Made by a program: the position numbers and the translations under genes
Shown here: piece after piece, positions 48,575 to 59,482 of the stretch
Layout of the letters: each line of letters opens with the position of its first letter
How positions within the stretch are numbered: position 1 is the first letter of the stretch
The notes under the pieces: generated by a model
The model's database searches: none
Seen by the model: the letters and a program-made list of their open reading frames with translations, nothing else
What the model was told of the DNA's origin: nothing
Source: Psychromonas sp. MME1
Lineage (GTDB): Bacteria > Pseudomonadota > Gammaproteobacteria > Enterobacterales > Psychromonadaceae
Length of the DNA: 64,000 bases
Direction: 5' to 3'
Assembly: GCF_041080865.1 (NCBI RefSeq)
Contig: NZ_CP160906.1
Location: 2,852,001-2,916,000 of the forward strand

Positions 48575-51250
48575 CTATTTACGTTTATTACAGCGCAAAT
48601 AGAATGTTGCTTCATTTGCCTTCATAGGTTTAACTTGCAAGTTACCTTGTACTGTATCGATTAATGGCTCAGATGAAAAACAGGCTTGCTGCACATCATC
48701 AAGCCCCTCACTAACCAAATCAATCCCAAGACAATGAGATAGTGTCATAATAGACTTAATCATCGCTTCTGCAACGATTCCTCCGGGCATCGTTTTTGTG
48801 TAATCCTTGGATATTTTTAATTTTTCAATCTGCAGCTTTTCAATGAGTGGTATTAGCGAAATATCAGCACCGAAATTATCCACCGTTAGTGCAAAACCTA
48901 ACTTACTAATATTAATTAAATTTTCATGCACAACATAGTTGTCACTATTAAATATTTTTTCGTTTATCTCAAATTCTAGGCAACGACTAGTACATTTGCT
49001 TTCCTTTAAAATAACTTGTAAATCAGAGATAAAAGAGATCTGCTCTAATTGAATTCGTGACAAGTTAATAGTGATACGCCCAAAATTAATATTTTGTTTT
49101 TGCCAAATAACCGCCTGGTCAGCAGCTGTTCTTATCATTTTCAAGCCGATAGGTACTAACATTCCCCGTTCTTCAGCAAGCATTAAAAAACGCTCAGGAA
49201 GCAACACGCCGTGTTTAGGGTGATTCCAACGTAATAAACTTTCTAAAGCAACGACCTGACGTTTATTAAGGTCATATTGTGGCTGGTAATAGAGTTCAAA
49301 CTGATCAAGAAGTAACCCCTGTTGTAATTCTCCTTCAAAGTCGAGTTGCTGCTTAGAATATTTCGTTAGGGTTTCTGTATAGAAATGATAAGCATGGGTT
49401 CTATCTTTTCTTCCTCTTAACATCGCTTTTTCTGCACTAATTAAAAGTGCATCCGCATCATATCCATCATCAGGATAAATACTAATCCCTATCATGGCAG
49501 ACAAACTAACCTCAACATTATCAATTAGATATGGCGATTTAAAACATTCAGCAATTTCATGGGCAAGGAAAGCAACATCTTGTTCATTCTCTAACTCATC
49601 AACAATAACGACCAATTCATCTCCCCATAATCGTGCCAAAGTGTATTTTTCACCCACGCAAAGCTTTAACCGTTTGGCACTCTCTTTTAAAATAGAATCT
49701 CCTTCATTATGACCATACTGTTCATTAATTATCTTAACGCTAGTTATCTTAATAAGCATAACTGCAACCGCGGATTCATTATAGTTAGCACGAGCAATAA
49801 CATCCTCAATGCGCCTAAATAAAGCAATACGGTTCAGTAACCCCGTGAGAGGATCATGTTTAGATAAGTACTTAATTTTTTCTTCTGCAGATTTGTTTTG
49901 AGTTAAATCAGTAAAGGAGTAGACATGGTTTACCATGTTTTCTTGCTCATGCCTTACTACATGAACCTCAAGCCATGCATAATAAATATTTCCATTTTTG
50001 GTTTGGTAAGTAATATCGCCCAACCAACACCTTTGCGTTTTTAAGGCTTGCGCTATTTCGGCATAAAACGTTTTATTGTGTAAATGAGACGAGAGCAGGT
50101 GAATATGCTGCGATAGTAATTCATTTCTAGCGTATCCAGAAATACGCATGGAACTTTGATTGGCAGATAATATTATTCCATTCGCATCTGTTACAAAAAT
50201 ACTATCATTACTATTTTCAAATACTACATTTGCAATTTTTAGTTGTTTTTCCAATAGATGATGCGCAGTTATATCTCGACCAATACCAATTAACCCTTGA
50301 ACATGACCGAATTTATCAAGTAACGGTTCTTTTTTCATGGCGATGAAGTGGCGCACTCCATCATTATAAGTAAGATACTCTTCGCCATGGTAAATCTCTT
50401 TAGTAGACATAACATGGCGATCTTGTTTAACACACATTAAAGCCTGCTCGATAGCAAAAAGTTGCTCATCGGTTTTTCCAATGATAGCTTCCTCTGAAGC
50501 CCCAACAAATTTCTCAAATTGTTTATTGCAGCCTAAAAAGCGACTTTGTAAATCTTTAAAGAATATTAAGTCATTGGATGAATCGGCGCTTGCGCGCAGC
50601 ATAATCTGTTCTTGCTCTAATAATTTCTTAGTTTTAATATTGTCAGAAATATCAAAAACGATGCCTATTTGTACTTCTCCATCACCAACAACCTCTTTAC
50701 GAAAACAGACATTAAGCGGCTTACCGGAAGTATCATCAAATGTATATTCGTAAAAATGTACACCTCTTTCTGTAAATATTTTTTTATCTATTTCTTCAAC
50801 ATGATGCAGTAAATTTTTAGGAAGAATATCGCCTGCTTTTTTACCAATGACCTGTTTTGCTGTAAGCCCCAACAGGTTGGCATAAGATTGATTGCAAGCT
50901 AAATAATCTCCTTCCCTGCTTTTTAAATATATAGGAATAGTTAATGCGTCTAAGGTGATTTTTATTTCATCTGTTAATACCCTATCTATGAAGGGTAAAG
51001 TTACACCATGGCTAGCGCTATCTATTCTATTTAGGTAAATACAATTTAATCGAGGAAAAGAATCCGCTATATGGAGACGCAACTTATTATCTATATTTAA
51101 TTCACAAATAAAGTGAGTGTAAATATTTGAGGAGAGTGTGCTATAGATATCCGCGACATTAGTTAAATGGTCAATATCCAAAAAGCCACTATTACTGAGG
51201 CTAAACATTGTTTTAGCTAGTTCGATATTATGCCCAACATAGAGCACCAT
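48575..51250 (-). CDS. PAS-PAS-PAS-GGDEF-EAL sensory protein with degenerate catalytic motifs
   Basis: Domains: an N-terminal receiver-like region, three PAS domains (about residues 95-215, 220-335 and 340-460), GGDEF (about 465-625) and EAL (about 635-880). The GGDEF signature is RLWGDEL, so the first Gly is Trp. The EAL motif is ESL, DDFG is VDNFG and LKID is LKIS; the metal-binding Asn (NLS) and the Glu of VSEG remain. Both activities may be lost or altered. Start uncertain: ATG at 51250 chosen; a GTG at 51268 has GGAAA 6 nt upstream, and an in-frame TTG lies at 51286. Confidence 0.85.
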   Translation of the reverse strand: MVLYVGHNIELAKTMFSLSNSGFLDIDHLTNVADIYSTLSSNIYTHFICELNIDNKLRLHIADSFPRLNCIYLNRIDSASHGVTLPFIDRVLTDEIKITLDALTIPIYLKSREGDYLACNQSYANLLGLTAKQVIGKKAGDILPKNLLHHVEEIDKKIFTERGVHFYEYTFDDTSGKPLNVCFRKEVVGDGEVQIGIVFDISDNIKTKKLLEQEQIMLRASADSSNDLIFFKDLQSRFLGCNKQFEKFVGASEEAIIGKTDEQLFAIEQALMCVKQDRHVMSTKEIYHGEEYLTYNDGVRHFIAMKKEPLLDKFGHVQGLIGIGRDITAHHLLEKQLKIANVVFENSNDSIFVTDANGIILSANQSSMRISGYARNELLSQHIHLLSSHLHNKTFYAEIAQALKTQRCWLGDITYQTKNGNIYYAWLEVHVVRHEQENMVNHVYSFTDLTQNKSAEEKIKYLSKHDPLTGLLNRIALFRRIEDVIARANYNESAVAVMLIKITSVKIINEQYGHNEGDSILKESAKRLKLCVGEKYTLARLWGDELVVIVDELENEQDVAFLAHEIAECFKSPYLIDNVEVSLSAMIGISIYPDDGYDADALLISAEKAMLRGRKDRTHAYHFYTETLTKYSKQQLDFEGELQQGLLLDQFELYYQPQYDLNKRQVVALESLLRWNHPKHGVLLPERFLMLAEERGMLVPIGLKMIRTAADQAVIWQKQNINFGRITINLSRIQLEQISFISDLQVILKESKCTSRCLEFEINEKIFNSDNYVVHENLINISKLGFALTVDNFGADISLIPLIEKLQIEKLKISKDYTKTMPGGIVAEAMIKSIMTLSHCLGIDLVSEGLDDVQQACFSSEPLIDTVQGNLQVKPMKANEATFYLRCNKRK

Positions 51251-51333
51251 TTTCACATTATCAGACACAATTATTTTCCATTTCAATAGTTAAAACTACC
51301 GAGTAAAATCAATCAAGAAGAATAACATGAGAC

Positions 51334-51366
51334 AAAAAAAAGGGGATCTTATATCCCCCTTTTTTG
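51334..51366. terminator. terminator of purL (minus strand), possibly bidirectional
   Basis: GGGGAT (51342-51347) pairs with ATCCCC (51353-51358) and the flanking A7 and T tracts extend the stem. On the minus strand it lies just after the purL stop and ends in a run of T. Confidence 0.85.
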
Positions 51367-51375
51367 CTAGCTATA

Positions 51376-54300
51376 TCAACCTATCTGCTTACGCACATTT
51401 CTAAACATGCGCATCCAAGGACTATCTTCACGCCACTCGTCAGGATGCCATGAGTTAGCAACCGTTCTAAATACACGTTCTGGATGAGGCATCATAATAG
51501 TAACTCGCCCGTCCTTAGAAGTTAACCCCGTTATACCATTAGGTGAACCATTGGGATTGGCTGGATATTGCTCCGTTTGTTTACCGTAATTATCGATAAA
51601 ACGCAGTGCAATATTACCACTCGCTTCAATGGCAGCTAAATGGTTTGCATCTTTCACCTCGACACGACCTTCACCATGTGAAACCGCAATTGGCATATAA
51701 GAGCCGGCCATATCATTTAAAAACAATGAGTTGTTTTTCTGTACTTCCACTAAACTAAATCGCGCCTCAAAACGCTCTGAATTATTGCGCACAAAACGAG
51801 GCCATAAATCAGCACCTGGAATCAACTCGTTTAAATTAGATAACATCTGACAACCATTACAAACACCTAAAGCAAAGCTATTTTGACGCTCAAAAAATGT
51901 TTGGAATTGATCGCGAGCTTGTGGGTTAAATAGTATTGATTTAGCCCAACCTTCACCCGCGCCTAATACGTCACCGTAAGAAAAACCGCCACAAGCAACG
52001 AGGCCTGCAAAATCAGATAATTGCACCTCACCAGATAAGATATCACTCATATGAACATCAACGGCAGAGAAGCCAGCACGATTAAAGGCAGCAGCCATCT
52101 CTTGTTGTGAATTAACGCCCTGTTCACGTAAAATTGCCATACGCGGCAAAACGCCAGTTGCAATATAAGGAGCGGCAACATCTTCATTAATATCAAAGGT
52201 TAAATTTACACTTAAACCGGGGTCTTGATCGTCACATTTGAGTTCAAACTCTTGTTGAGCACAACTTGGATTATCTCGTAACGCTTGCATTTTCAACGTG
52301 GTCTCAGCCCAAATAGCACGGAACTCACTACGAGATGCAACCAAAACATCATCACCGTCACGGGTAAATATAATTTGATCTGTGTCATTTAGTGAGCCGA
52401 TAACTAAAGAGTTAGATGCTAACCCATGCCCTGCAAGTACGTTTAATACTGCTTCTTTATCTTCCGCACGCACTTGAATAACAGCGCCGAGCTCTTCGTT
52501 ATATAGCGAAGCAAAATCATCAGTACCTAACTGGTCTAATTTAACCGACACACCACAATGCCCCGCAAAAGCCATTTCAGAGATAGTAGTAAATAAACCA
52601 CCATCACTACGGTCATGATAAGCGAGTAATTTTTTATCCGCGACTAAGGTTTGCATCGCATTAAAGAAACCTTGCAATTGAGCAGGATTATCAACATCAG
52701 GTGTAACATCTCCCAATTGCTTGTAAACTTGTGCTAAAGAAGATCCCCCTAAACGGTTTTTACCACAACCTAAGTCTACAAGAATTAAATCAGTATCACC
52801 TTGATCACTACGCAATTGAGGCGTTACCGTGTTGCGAACATCTCTAACAGCCCCAAACGCGGTAATAATAAGTGAAAGAGGGGAAATAACCTCTTTATCT
52901 TGACCTTCTTGCTGCCACTTCGTTTTCATGGACATGGAATCTTTTCCAACAGGAATAGTAAGATCCAATTCAGGACATAACTCTTCCCCAACTGCTTTTA
53001 CAGCTGCATATAAACCAGCATCTTCACCTGGATGACCTGCTGCAGACATCCAGTTAGCAGAGAGTTTAATACGTTTGAAATCGCCAATATCAGAACAGGC
53101 GATGTTAGTGATAGATTCACCCACAGCAAGACGTGCAGATGCCGCAAAATTAAGTAACGCGACAGGAGTGCGCTCACCTAATGACATTGACTCACCAAAG
53201 TAGGTGTCATAACTAGCGGCTGTAACAGCACAGTTTGCAACTGGTATTTGCCAAGGACCAACCATTTGATCACGAGCAACAAGTCCGGTAACCGTTCTAT
53301 CCCCAATAGTAATTAGGAATGTTTTTTCAGCAATAGAAGGTAACCGTAGTAAACGCTCCGCGGCATCTTTAATACTTGCCCCTGAAAGGTCTAATGCTTT
53401 ACCTTGAGCGGTTTGTGATTTCACATCACGATGCATTTTCGGCGCTTTACCTAATAGCACTTCCAAAGGCATATCAATGGGTTTATTATCGAACTGAGGA
53501 TCATTAAGTGTTAAATGTTTCTCTTCTGTCGCTTCACCAATCACGGCATACATTGCACGTTCACGCTTACAGATTGCTTCAAATACCGCTAAATTTTCAG
53601 GTTTGACCGCTAAAACATAACGCTCTTGAGACTCATTACACCAAATTTCATGTGGTGCCATACTTTGCTCATCATTTGGAATGGCACGAAGATCAAAAAT
53701 ACCACCGCGACCACCATCATTAACCAATTCAGGCATTGCGTTAGAAAGACCACCAGCACCAACATCATGAATGAATTGGATTGGGTTATCATCACCCATC
53801 TGCCAACAACGATCGATAACTTCCTGACAACGACGTTCCATTTCTGGATTCTCACGTTGTACAGAAGCAAAGTCTAAATCTTCTGAAGAAGCACCTGAAT
53901 CCATAGAAGAAGCTGCCCCCCCCCCTAAACCGATGTTCATTGCTGGGCCGCCGAGTACAATTAACTTAGCGCCGACCGGAATATCTTTTTTCTCTACATG
54001 GCTACGGCGAATATTACCTAATCCACCAGCAAGCATAATAGGTTTATGGTAACCACGAATTTCTAACCCATTATGGCTATCGACTTGCTCTTCGTAAGTT
54101 CGGAAATAACCAAGAATATTAGGGCGGCCAAATTCATTATTAAATGCAGCACCACCTAATGGCGCTTCAAGCATAATATCCAAAGCAGAAACAATACGAT
54201 CGGGTTTACCGAAATCAGTTTCCCAAGGCTGCTCAAAGGTAGGAATACGCAAATTACTTACGCTAAAACCAACCAAACCTGCTTTCGGTTTTGAACCAAT

Positions 54301-55269
54301 TCCCGTTGCACCTTCATCACGAATTTCACCACCAGATCCCGTTGCAGAACCGGGGAATGGAGAAATAGCTGTCGGGTGATTATGTGTTTCCACTTTCATC
54401 AGAATATCGATATATTCATGATGGTAACCATATTCACGCTCATCAACACTTGGGAAAAAGCGTCCCGCCTTTTCGCCCATCATAACAGCAGCATTATCTT
54501 TGTAAGCAGACAAAACAAATTCACCCATTTTTTCATGGGTATTGCGGATCATTTTAAATAATGATTTAGGCTGCTTAACACCGTCAATCGTCCAATCAGC
54601 ATTAAAAATTTTGTGACGGCAATGTTCTGAGTTTGCTTGAGCAAACATCATTAATTCGATATCGTTAGGGTTACGACCTAACTTAATAAAATTATCAACC
54701 AAATAATCAATTTCATCTTCAGCGAGTGCCAAACCTAAATTAACGTTGGCTATTTCTAGGGCGCTACGCCCATTACCGATAATATCAACGCTACTCATCT
54801 GGGCAGGTTCACCGTGAGCAAAAAGTTTTTGTGCATCATCTAGTGAACTAAAAACGACCTCCATCATACGATCATATAGCAAACTTGTCAGAGTGTTATA
54901 TTGCTCAGCAGAAAGAGAGCAGCTTGTTTCCACATAGTAAGCAATACCACGTTCTAAACGTTTTACTTTAGTTAATCCGCAGTTATGCGCGATGTCGGTT
55001 GCTTTTGAAGACCATGGTGAAATGGTACCTGGACGGGGCGTAACAAAGAGTAACGTACCAACTGGATCATGCTCAGCGATTTGTGGTCCGTACTTTAATA
55101 GTTTTTGTAATACAACTAACTCTTGGTCATTTAAAGCATCTGCTAACTCTGCAACATGCATATACTCAGCGTATATTTGTGTTACAGGTAAGTTTAATGC
55201 CTCACAGTTTTTTAATAACTGATTAACACGAAATGTCGATAAGGCTGGAGCCCCTCGCAAAATTTCCAT
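51376..55269 (-). CDS. purL: phosphoribosylformylglycinamidine synthase
   Basis: Large single-chain FGAM synthase of purine synthesis (1297 aa). It comprises the N-terminal PurS-like part, two AIR-synthase-like halves ([33 protein letters not shown]) and a class I glutaminase with catalytic Cys in GVCNGCQ and His/Glu in [11 protein letters not shown]10 run (minus strand, 53935-53926) encodes LGGGAAS. Divergent from mltF; same neighbours as E. coli (tadA, mltF, purL). Confidence 0.98.
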   Translation of the reverse strand: MEILRGAPALSTFRVNQLLKNCEALNLPVTQIYAEYMHVAELADALNDQELVVLQKLLKYGPQIAEHDPVGTLLFVTPRPGTISPWSSKATDIAHNCGLTKVKRLERGIAYYVETSCSLSAEQYNTLTSLLYDRMMEVVFSSLDDAQKLFAHGEPAQMSSVDIIGNGRSALEIANVNLGLALAEDEIDYLVDNFIKLGRNPNDIELMMFAQANSEHCRHKIFNADWTIDGVKQPKSLFKMIRNTHEKMGEFVLSAYKDNAAVMMGEKAGRFFPSVDEREYGYHHEYIDILMKVETHNHPTAISPFPGSATGSGGEIRDEGATGIGSKPKAGLVGFSVSNLRIPTFEQPWETDFGKPDRIVSALDIMLEAPLGGAAFNNEFGRPNILGYFRTYEEQVDSHNGLEIRGYHKPIMLAGGLGNIRRSHVEKKDIPVGAKLIVLGGPAMNIGLGGGAASSMDSGASSEDLDFASVQRENPEMERRCQEVIDRCWQMGDDNPIQFIHDVGAGGLSNAMPELVNDGGRGGIFDLRAIPNDEQSMAPHEIWCNESQERYVLAVKPENLAVFEAICKRERAMYAVIGEATEEKHLTLNDPQFDNKPIDMPLEVLLGKAPKMHRDVKSQTAQGKALDLSGASIKDAAERLLRLPSIAEKTFLITIGDRTVTGLVARDQMVGPWQIPVANCAVTAASYDTYFGESMSLGERTPVALLNFAASARLAVGESITNIACSDIGDFKRIKLSANWMSAAGHPGEDAGLYAAVKAVGEELCPELDLTIPVGKDSMSMKTKWQQEGQDKEVISPLSLIITAFGAVRDVRNTVTPQLRSDQGDTDLILVDLGCGKNRLGGSSLAQVYKQLGDVTPDVDNPAQLQGFFNAMQTLVADKKLLAYHDRSDGGLFTTISEMAFAGHCGVSVKLDQLGTDDFASLYNEELGAVIQVRAEDKEAVLNVLAGHGLASNSLVIGSLNDTDQIIFTRDGDDVLVASRSEFRAIWAETTLKMQALRDNPSCAQQEFELKCDDQDPGLSVNLTFDINEDVAAPYIATGVLPRMAILREQGVNSQQEMAAAFNRAGFSAVDVHMSDILSGEVQLSDFAGLVACGGFSYGDVLGAGEGWAKSILFNPQARDQFQTFFERQNSFALGVCNGCQMLSNLNELIPGADLWPRFVRNNSERFEARFSLVEVQKNNSLFLNDMAGSYMPIAVSHGEGRVEVKDANHLAAIEASGNIALRFIDNYGKQTEQYPANPNGSPNGITGLTSKDGRVTIMMPHPERVFRTVANSWHPDEWREDSPWMRMFRNVRKQIG

Positions 55270-55523
55270 AAATTATTTCTCTCGTTGGATAAATAAATGA
55301 ACTTGGGTTACGCCAATCACATAAAAAAAGATATGCCTAATATTCGCAGAGCTATTCCTAAGCAAAACGAACATGAAGTATTTAGCTAATTGATATAATT
55401 GGTATTGGGTCGCTATTATAAGCAAAAAGCATTTTTTATTAAATAAAAACCCTCTATAGTCGGGATAATTTAATATAAAACTGAAATATAATCATTTTTT
55501 ATAGTTTATTCCTTGTATTTTAT

Positions 55524-57520
55524 ATGGTCATTACTATGTGTTTAACAAAATTATCAACAGCCAAAAAATACTTAGCAATTAGCGCCTTATTGTTAATGCT
55601 ATGTGCTTGTAATCCATTATCACCAAAGACTAGTTTACAAAAAGTACAAGCACGCGGCGATATTATAATGGGCACGATGAATGGCTCATTAACCTATAGT
55701 TTTGATGGTCAAAACCACAGTGGCTTTGATTATGAATTAGCCAAACAGTTTGCTGAATATCTAAATGTTAGGTTAACAATAAAAGAATACGATACGCTTA
55801 ATGAGCTGTTTAATGCCTTAGATAATAATAAAATAGATTTTATTGGCTCAAGCTTAACCCTTACCCCTAAACGAGCAAAAAAATACAGGAGTTCTCCGCC
55901 CTATTATTATGTTTCTCAAAAACTTGTTTATCGTAATGGCAGTTATCGCCCTCGAGAAGTTGCCGATATAAATGCCCCTGTCGGCGTACTCAAAGATAGC
56001 AGTCACGAAGAGACATTAAAGGCACTCATTAAAAAAGGGTATGAGTTACAAATTAATATTTTTGAACATGAAGATCAAGAGACTCTATTAAGGGAAATAG
56101 CCAACAAAAAAATCCCCTTTGCCATTGTGGATAGCTATACCTTAGCTCAAAAACAACGTTTCTATCCCGTTCTGACGGAAGCATTTACTATTGCAAAAAA
56201 GCAGCCCGTTGCTTGGCTAATTAATCGTAATCAAGATGATACTATTTACTCTGCGATGATTGAGTTTATGGGAAATAAATATAGCGATCAAACCATCGCT
56301 AGACTGGAAGAAAAATATTTTGGTCACATCGAAAATTTTGACTTTGTTGATATGCGAACCTTCATTAAACGGATAAAAACAACCCTACCCAAATATGAAG
56401 ATTTATTTAAAAAATATGCAACATCAGAAGTTGATTGGTTATTACTTGCCGCAGTTAGCTATCAAGAATCACACTGGGATCCAAAGTCAATTTCGCCAAC
56501 GGGAGTTCGTGGTTTAATGATGCTAACACTGGATACTGCTAACTATGTCGGCATTGATAATAGACTTGATCCGAACAGAGCATTAAAGGAGGTGCTAAAT
56601 ATTTATCACAACAAATAAATCGTTTGCCAGATAGTATTCCTGAAGATGAAAAAGTGTGGTTTGCTTTAGCTAGTTATAATATTGGCTATGGGCATTTAAT
56701 GGATGCAAGACGTATTACAAGTATAAAAAAACAGAATCCAAATTCCTGGACTGACGTAAAAGAAAACCTTCCTCTATTACATCAAAAGAAATGGTATACA
56801 CAAACCCGCTATGGTTATGCTCGTGGTAAAGAAGCACAAAGCTATGTTGATAATATTCGTCAATATCAAAAAACGATAACATGGTATATGGCAGATAAAG
56901 AGAAAAAACGCATACAAGCTGAAGCATTAAAAACTGCCCAAGAGCAAGAATTAGCAGAGAAAAAAGCAATTGAAGATGCACAACAAAAAAACTTCGCAGA
57001 ACAACAAAATTGGCAAACACCATTAAACAAGAAGCAAATATTACTGTATGCCAAACAAGTTAATGAAGAGAGTCAAAAAACCTTACAACAAACTAAAGAA
57101 AATAGATTAGCTACCGAGCAAGCATTACAGCTCGCAGAGCAAAATACAGTAACACAACAAGAATATTTAAAAGCGGCACAACAAAAGTTACAGGAAATAA
57201 AAAATGCAATACAGCAGACGAATGAAAAAGCATTAGCAGAACAAACAGCTTTACAAGAAGCACAAGAAAAAGCCCTAGCTGATGAACAAAAATTACAATT
57301 AGCTAAACAAGAGCTTGAAAACAAACAGCAGCAATTAATAGAAGTAATTGATATCGCTATTGCAGAACAACAACAGCTAAAACAGGCGCAAGAAGCGGCA
57401 TTAGCTGAAGAATTAAAAGCACAACAGGCGCAACAAGAAACAGCGGCCGAATTAGAAAAAATCCAACAAATGCAGTATGAAGAAAGTGTTAAAACCAATA
57501 ATAATGATCAGGATATATGA
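55524..57520 (+). pseudogene. mltF: membrane-bound lytic murein transglycosylase F, frameshifted, with long Gln/Ala/Glu tail
   Basis: Outer-membrane-associated transglycosylase that cleaves glycan strands. The first frame (55524-56618) has a lipoprotein-like signal (LMLCAC), a periplasmic solute-binding (SBP3) domain and the SLT start AAVSYQESHWDPKS with catalytic Glu. It then leaves frame at AAAGG (56585-56589). The second frame resumes [36 protein letters not shown], the rest of the SLT domain. A single extra base, or a -1 shift at A-AAG, repairs it to about 664 residues. The last 200 or so residues are a low-complexity coiled-coil tail that E. coli MltF (518 aa) lacks. Confidence 0.83.
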
Positions 57521-57541
57521 TTAGAGTTTAGAAGCAGCCTG

Positions 57542-58069
57542 TTAATCGCCATTAACTTGCTGTTTCTTTAGTGCTTTTTTTTCTTTTCTGCGGCGCTTAA
57601 AAAAAGCACTAAGTTTAGCACCGCAAGCATCAGCAAAAACCCCAGAGGTCACATCAATCTGATGATTTAATTGGTTGTTTTGTACTAAATTAAAAACGGT
57701 GCCAGCTGCGCCTGTTTTATAATCCCCAGCACCATAAACAAGACGTTTAATGCGAGCATGAACAAGTGCACCCGCACACATAGGACAAGGTTCTAACGTC
57801 ACATATAGAGTACAATCAATAAGTCGGTAATTTTCTAGTTTTTTTCCTGCTGCACGTAACGTTAATATCTCAGCATGCGCACAGGCATCGTGTTCATTAA
57901 TGGATAAATTCCACCCCTCTGCAATGATTGAATTATCTTTAACCAATACAGCCCCGACTGGAATTTCATCAACAAGTTCCGCTTTATCAGCTAAAGATAA
58001 AGCATATTGCATCCATTGTTCATCAATAACACGTTGATTATCTTCTTCTGGCTTGGTTTGCTTTAACAT
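57542..58069 (-). CDS. tadA: tRNA-specific adenosine deaminase
   Basis: Deaminates A34 to inosine in tRNA-Arg(ACG). The zinc motifs are HAE (DACAHAEI) and PCPMC (LEPCPMCAGALVHARI). It ends in a basic tail (RRRKEKKALKKQQ). Its ATG overlaps the stop codon of the upstream prepilin peptidase as TAATG. Convergent with mltF. Confidence 0.95.
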   Translation of the reverse strand: MLKQTKPEEDNQRVIDEQWMQYALSLADKAELVDEIPVGAVLVKDNSIIAEGWNLSINEHDACAHAEILTLRAAGKKLENYRLIDCTLYVTLEPCPMCAGALVHARIKRLVYGAGDYKTGAAGTVFNLVQNNQLNHQIDVTSGVFADACGAKLSAFFKRRRKEKKALKKQQVNGD

Positions 58070-58941
58070 TATAAAACCAGTGAATAATATAAATGCGTTA
58101 AACTATCGCCATAGACAAGATAAACCCAACCAGCTATGGCAAGGTAAGGACCAAAGGGCATTGGGCGGCTTTGTTTGTCTTTAGAGGCAACAATAGCAGC
58201 AATTCCAATCACCGCACCTGCACAGGAGGATAATAAAATAATCAATGGCAACGCCTGCCATCCAAACCAAGCCCCCAATGCAGCTAACAATTTAAAATCA
58301 CCATAACCCATTCCTTCTTTACCGGTTAATAGTTTAAACACCCAATATATAGACCATAAACTTAAATAACCAAAGGCAGCACCAAGTACCGCATCGCTTA
58401 AGCTAGCAAAGGTGCCATTTATATTGATTAACAGGGCAAACCATAATAATGGCAGTGTTAATTGATCTGGCAATAACATGGTATCAAAATCAATAAAGGT
58501 TAATGCAATCAAGACCCAAGTAAATAACAGAGCAAAAAGTAATGGCCAACCAAAAGGGATCACATAGGCAACACAAAGAGATAAAATGCCCGTTAACAAC
58601 TCAATACTTGGGTATCTTTTGCTTATTTTACAGGCACAATGTTTACAACGCCCCTTTTGCCACAACCAACTTAATAAAGGAATATTCTCTGCCGAGCCAA
58701 TTAAATGGTCACATTGTGGACAACGGGAACGAGGAACAACTAAATTAAATGTTTCAGCTTCGACTTTTAAATTGGCATCAGGAAAAAATTCAGCACAATC
58801 TCTTTTCCACTCTCTTTCCATCATCACAGGTAAGCGATAAATCACTACATTCAAAAATGAACCAACTAAGACCCCTAGTATGGTGACAAAAGCGTATAGC
58901 AGACTCGGCTGTTGCTGCATTAAATTAAGTAATTCTGACAT
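58069..58941 (-). CDS. pilD: type IV prepilin peptidase / methyltransferase (PilD type, A24 family)
   Basis: Inner-membrane aspartyl protease that cleaves and N-methylates prepilins and type II secretion pseudopilins. The N-terminal half has two CxxC pairs (CPQC, CKHC) for zinc; the two catalytic aspartates are in LTFIDFDTMLLPD and GMGYGDFKLLAALG. Usually the last gene of pilABCD; here pilABC are absent and it is coupled to tadA, so it probably serves genes elsewhere. Confidence 0.93.
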   Translation of the reverse strand: MSELLNLMQQQPSLLYAFVTILGVLVGSFLNVVIYRLPVMMEREWKRDCAEFFPDANLKVEAETFNLVVPRSRCPQCDHLIGSAENIPLLSWLWQKGRCKHCACKISKRYPSIELLTGILSLCVAYVIPFGWPLLFALLFTWVLIALTFIDFDTMLLPDQLTLPLLWFALLININGTFASLSDAVLGAAFGYLSLWSIYWVFKLLTGKEGMGYGDFKLLAALGAWFGWQALPLIILLSSCAGAVIGIAAIVASKDKQSRPMPFGPYLAIAGWVYLVYGDSLTHLYYSLVL

Positions 58942-58971
58942 GTTAATTCCTAGCGGGTAAAAAATAATAAA

Positions 58972-59406
58972 TCAAACAACAACGGGAGGACATATCTCAT
59001 CATCAGAAAAAAAGTAAGCTATTTCACGAGCAGCTGAGGTTGGACTATCAGATCCATGTACAGCATTAAAGCGAGTAGACTCAGCATAATCTGCACGAAT
59101 AGTGCCTGGTTCTGCCTCTTCTGGATTAGTTTTACCAATCAAGTCTCGATATGCTGTAATGGCATTTTCAGCCTGTAAAACTTGCACCAAAATAGGTCCG
59201 GATGTCATAAATTCAACTAAAGGGGCAAAAAACTCCTTTCCTTTATGTTCTGCATAAAATCCTTCTGCTTGCTCTTTGGTCATATGTATCATTTTAACAG
59301 CGACAAGTGTTAAATCTGCTTTTTCAAAACGAGATAAAATAATACCAACAAGTTTCTTGCTAACAGCATCGGGTTTAATAATGGATAGGGTTCTTTCTAA
59401 TGGCAT
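58972..59406 (-). CDS. ndk: nucleoside diphosphate kinase
   Basis: Balances NTP and dNTP pools by phosphate transfer through a histidine. The active-site motif NAVHGSDS, the N-terminal [11 protein letters not shown] and the C-terminal FFSDDEICP are intact; 144 residues is the standard length. About 30 nt upstream of pilD in the same direction. Confidence 0.97.
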   Translation of the reverse strand: MPLERTLSIIKPDAVSKKLVGIILSRFEKADLTLVAVKMIHMTKEQAEGFYAEHKGKEFFAPLVEFMTSGPILVQVLQAENAITAYRDLIGKTNPEEAEPGTIRADYAESTRFNAVHGSDSPTSAAREIAYFFSDDEICPPVVV

Positions 59407-59482
59407 AATACAAACTTAAAATAATGAATTGAACCTATAATATAACCACATCACAGCAACCCATCAATAAGAATATAAACAG

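Noticed and set aside
53610..53877. Two overlapping frames inside purL
   Set aside because: purL is intact and highly conserved here; these are out-of-frame or antisense readings.
55270..55523. PurR operator upstream of purL
   Set aside because: AGCAAAACGAACATG near 55361 has one good half-site only; the second half does not match.
56715..57498. Cysteine-rich minus-strand frames opposite the mltF tail
   Set aside because: They are complements of the Gln/Ala/Glu-rich codons of the mltF tail; high Cys and Ser content is an artefact.
56624..57520. Separate gene starting at MPDSIPEDE
   Set aside because: The first codon is an internal TTG without ribosome binding site, and the sequence is the middle of the SLT domain, so it is the continuation of mltF.
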